Shown: piece by piece, positions 61,722 to 64,000 of the stretch
Position numbering within the stretch: position 1 is the stretch's first letter
Layout: each line of letters opens with the position of its first letter
Assembly (NCBI GenBank): GCA_023511875.1
Contig: JAIMAQ010000002.1
Span: 124,001 to 188,000 of the forward strand
DNA length: 64,000 nucleotides
Reading direction: 5' to 3'
Source: Thermoflavifilum sp.
Lineage (GTDB): Bacteria; Bacteroidota; Bacteroidia; Chitinophagales; Chitinophagaceae
Translations under genes and position numbers: made by a program
Notes under the pieces: generated by a model
The model's database searches: none
Told to the model about the DNA's origin: nothing
What the model saw: only the letters and a program-made list of their open reading frames with translations

Positions 61722-64000
61722 TGTGTGGTGAGCGATTGTGGCTTGTGCTCAACGGGTTGAATATACTGCATGATTTTTTTCAATAAGGATTCCAGGGTTT
61801 GTATATTGGGTATTTGATCGACTATCAGCATGAAGTTTTTACCCACTTGACGGAGTCGGCCATGGTGAATTTCTTGTTGGACAAATTCTAAAATACGTTG
61901 AAAAGTAGCCGACTCAAAATAAGGAGAATCGGGATTGCTATTGAAATAACATCTAAGCTTACCTTCTTTCAATATAATTTTTTCAAACCCTGCTTTAACG
62001 GCCATCCGGCGGCAGCGCATAGCCGTGAGCAAATCATTGACTTGTGGAGGTAAGGGCCCAAAGCGATCTTCCAGCTCTTGTGCAAAAGCTTGCAGCTTAT
62101 CTTCGGTTTCAATCTCATTGAGCTGTTGATACAAGCTCAATCGTTCGGCAATATTTTCTACATAATCATCTGGAATGAGGATTTCTAAATCGGTATCGAT
62201 GGTGCAGTCGCTCACATAATCAGCTTCGCGTTCAATTTGTTCTTTAAACAGGTCGCGGAATTCATTTTGTTTTAATTCTCGAACGGCCTCGTCGAGGATT
62301 TTTTGATACATATCCAATCCCATTTCGGCCATAAACCCGCTTTGTTCGGCCCCAAGCAGATTACCAGCTCCGCGAATGTCGAGATCGCGCATAGCAATTT
62401 GAAAGCCACTACCTAAATCGGTAAATTGCTCGAGTGCCTGTAGGCGTTTACGACTATCGCCAGGAAGTGAACTTAAAGGAGGAGCAATGAGGTAGCAGAA
62501 TGCCTTTTTATTGCTACGGCCCACTCTACCGCGCAGTTGATGTAAATCGCTTAAGCCAAATTGATGTGCGTTGTTGATGATAATCGTGTTTACATTGGGC
62601 ATATCCAATCCACTTTCTACGATATTGGTACATACCAGCACATCATATTTGCGATTCATGAAATCGAGAATCACCTGCTCGAGTTGATGGCCTTCCATTT
62701 TTCCATGCGCAATAGCAATCGATAGATCGGGGCAGAGCGATTGAATAAGGGTTTTGATTTCGGCTATGTTTTGTACACGGTTATGTATAAAAAATACCTG
62801 GCCACCACGTTCAACTTCGTAATAAATCGCTTCGCGGATCATGTGTTCATCAAACGTACAGATTTGCGTTTCGATGGGTTGCCTATTAGGTGGAGGAGTA
62901 TTGATGATCGACAAATCGCGTGCGCCCATCAATGAAAACTGTAAGGTGCGCGGTATAGGTGTGGCCGTCATCGTAAGTGTATCTACTTCTGTTTTGAGTT
63001 GTTTTAATTTTTCCTTAGCAGCTACACCAAATTTTTGTTCTTCATCAATGATAAGCAATCCCAAATCTTTGAATTGTACTTCTTTTCCGAGCAAAGCATG
63101 TGTGCCAATAATGATGTCGATTTTTCCTTCACGTAATTTTTGCAGGGTTTCTTTTTTTTCTTTAGCCGATTTAAAACGGTTTAAATAATCGACCGTGCAA
63201 GGGAGAGCTTGTAGTCGTTCAGAAAAAGTCTTATAATGCTGGTAAGCCAGAATAGTAGTAGGTACCAATACGGCGGCCTGCTTGCCATCTACCACAGTTT
63301 TAAATGCTGCACGGATAGCGATTTCTGTTTTTCCAAAACCCACATCGCCACAGATGAGGCGGTCCATAGGCTCGGGCGCTTCCATATCGCGTTTTACATC
63401 TTCAGTGGCTTTGCTTTGATCGGGCGTATCTTCGTACATGAATGATGCTTCCAGCTCGTGTTGCAAATAGGTATCGGGAGAATGGGCAAATCCTTTTTTA
63501 GCTTTTCTTGCTGCATATAGCCTGATCAGATCAGCAGCAATGTCTTTGACCTTCGATTTTGTTTTTTCTTTTAGTTTTTGCCAAGTATCGCTGCCAAGCT
63601 TATGAACATGTGGGGTGGATCCTTCCTTGCCCACATACTTGCTAATCTTATGAAGCGAATTGATATTAACATAAAGAATATCCTTGTCTTTATAAAGAAT
63701 GCGCACAGCCTCTTGTACATGTCCATTCACATTAATTTTTTGTAGGCCACTAAAGATGCCTATGCCATGATCAATATGCACTACATAATCGCCTGGCTGC
63801 AACTCTTGGAGGGCTTTTAAGGTAAGAGCTTTGTTTTTGCTATAAGCCTGTTTAATATGGTATTTATGGTAACGTTCAAAGATTTGATGATCGGTATAGC
63901 ACAGCAGCCGATGATCATGATCTACAAAGCCTTTGCTTAAGCCAATAGGTAAGGGAGTTAAGGTAATGCCTGCTTGTAAATCGTCGAAAATGGCTTGCAA
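61718..64000 (-). CDS. mfd: transcription-repair coupling factor Mfd, C-terminal two thirds (cut by window edge)
   Basis: 760 residues are visible and the frame is open to the right edge; a full Mfd has about 1100 residues, so the UvrB-homology part lies beyond 64000. Seen are the RNA polymerase-interacting (CarD-like) domain (PGDYVVHIDHGIGIFSG, around residue 70), the translocase with GDVGFGKTEIA (Walker A), DEEQKFGV (DEEQ box), TATPIPRTL and QLRGRVGRS, and the C-terminal TRCF domain. It removes stalled RNA polymerase and recruits UvrA. Nothing unusual was seen in the visible part. Confidence 0.97.
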   Translation of the reverse strand: MQAIFDDLQAGITLTPLPIGLSKGFVDHDHRLLCYTDHQIFERYHKYHIKQAYSKNKALTLKALQELQPGDYVVHIDHGIGIFSGLQKINVNGHVQEAVRILYKDKDILYVNINSLHKISKYVGKEGSTPHVHKLGSDTWQKLKEKTKSKVKDIAADLIRLYAARKAKKGFAHSPDTYLQHELEASFMYEDTPDQSKATEDVKRDMEAPEPMDRLICGDVGFGKTEIAIRAAFKTVVDGKQAAVLVPTTILAYQHYKTFSERLQALPCTVDYLNRFKSAKEKKETLQKLREGKIDIIIGTHALLGKEVQFKDLGLLIIDEEQKFGVAAKEKLKQLKTEVDTLTMTATPIPRTLQFSLMGARDLSIINTPPPNRQPIETQICTFDEHMIREAIYYEVERGGQVFFIHNRVQNIAEIKTLIQSLCPDLSIAIAHGKMEGHQLEQVILDFMNRKYDVLVCTNIVESGLDMPNVNTIIINNAHQFGLSDLHQLRGRVGRSNKKAFCYLIAPPLSSLPGDSRKRLQALEQFTDLGSGFQIAMRDLDIRGAGNLLGAEQSGFMAEMGLDMYQKILDEAVRELKQNEFRDLFKEQIEREADYVSDCTIDTDLEILIPDDYVENIAERLSLYQQLNEIETEDKLQAFAQELEDRFGPLPPQVNDLLTAMRCRRMAVKAGFEKIILKEGKLRCYFNSNPDSPYFESATFQRILEFVQQEIHHGRLRQVGKNFMLIVDQIPNIQTLESLLKKIMQYIQPVEHKPQSLTTH

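Noticed and set aside
1-64000. tRNA, rRNA, CRISPR array, insertion sequence or prophage
   Set aside because: Intergenic spaces were read for cloverleaf, repeat-spacer and transposase signals and none was recognised; a covariance-model search would be decisive.

Overview
The window looks like a chromosomal segment of a Bacteroidota bacterium, most likely of the Chitinophagaceae/Chitinophagales. The grounds are a SusC/SusD pair, a Nudix/winged-helix sugar-type regulator, several -7 boxes of the form TAnnTTTG, many FG-GAP/ASPIC (CRTAC1-type) surface proteins, a DUF5686 outer-membrane protein, a Bat operon and a fused IcmF. The taxonomic call is inference; there is no rRNA in the window. No tRNA, CRISPR array, insertion sequence or prophage was seen.

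Layout. 1-3433 (minus): ligA, tadA and an ATP-dependent DNA ligase cut by the window edge, so two ligases with different cofactors share one apparent operon. 3470-5164: secreted YtcJ-like amidohydrolase. 5210-19715 (plus): Nudix-type regulator, SusC, SusD, two tandem FG-GAP/ASPIC lipoproteins and a hydrolase-type GH65 enzyme, read as a glycan or glycoside uptake locus; a small membrane-anchored protein (19730-20284) follows. 20485-23859 (plus): AhpD-like protein, CRTAC1/UnbV-like protein and an RnfD/UnbU-like membrane protein, a compact redox-looking module with a perfect palindrome just upstream. 24491-26809 (minus): YdeI/DUF1801 protein and an MFS transporter, preceded by about 630 bp without genes. 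26990-30757 (plus): a tightly packed triad of asparagine-synthetase-like enzyme, radical SAM enzyme and halogenase-like flavoprotein, a candidate undescribed biosynthetic or modification pathway. It converges on a TPR/FG-GAP/ASPIC lipoprotein (30759-34307). 34469-36470: small secreted basic protein and a GH37 trehalase.

From 36604 onward most genes are housekeeping: fused isobutyryl-CoA mutase IcmF, a double-PDZ periplasmic protein, alaS, an M23 peptidase/MerR/thioredoxin-fold operon, an amidohydrolase, prfA, an OmpA lipoprotein, a TauE/DUF1634 pair, vanZ-like/gcvH/hypothetical, a shortened Bat operon (MoxR, DUF58, BatD-like, BatA), rsgA, a gamma-carbonic anhydrase with a small lipoprotein overlapping its 3' end, a class III aminotransferase, DUF5686, dgkA and the C-terminal two thirds of mfd.

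The parts most likely to hold something undescribed are the AhpD-like/UnbV/UnbU module, the AsnB-like/radical SAM/flavoprotein triad, and the clustering of four FG-GAP/ASPIC proteins within about 23.5 kb. The shared surface-protein family ties these loci together by proximity, but a joint function is a hypothesis only.
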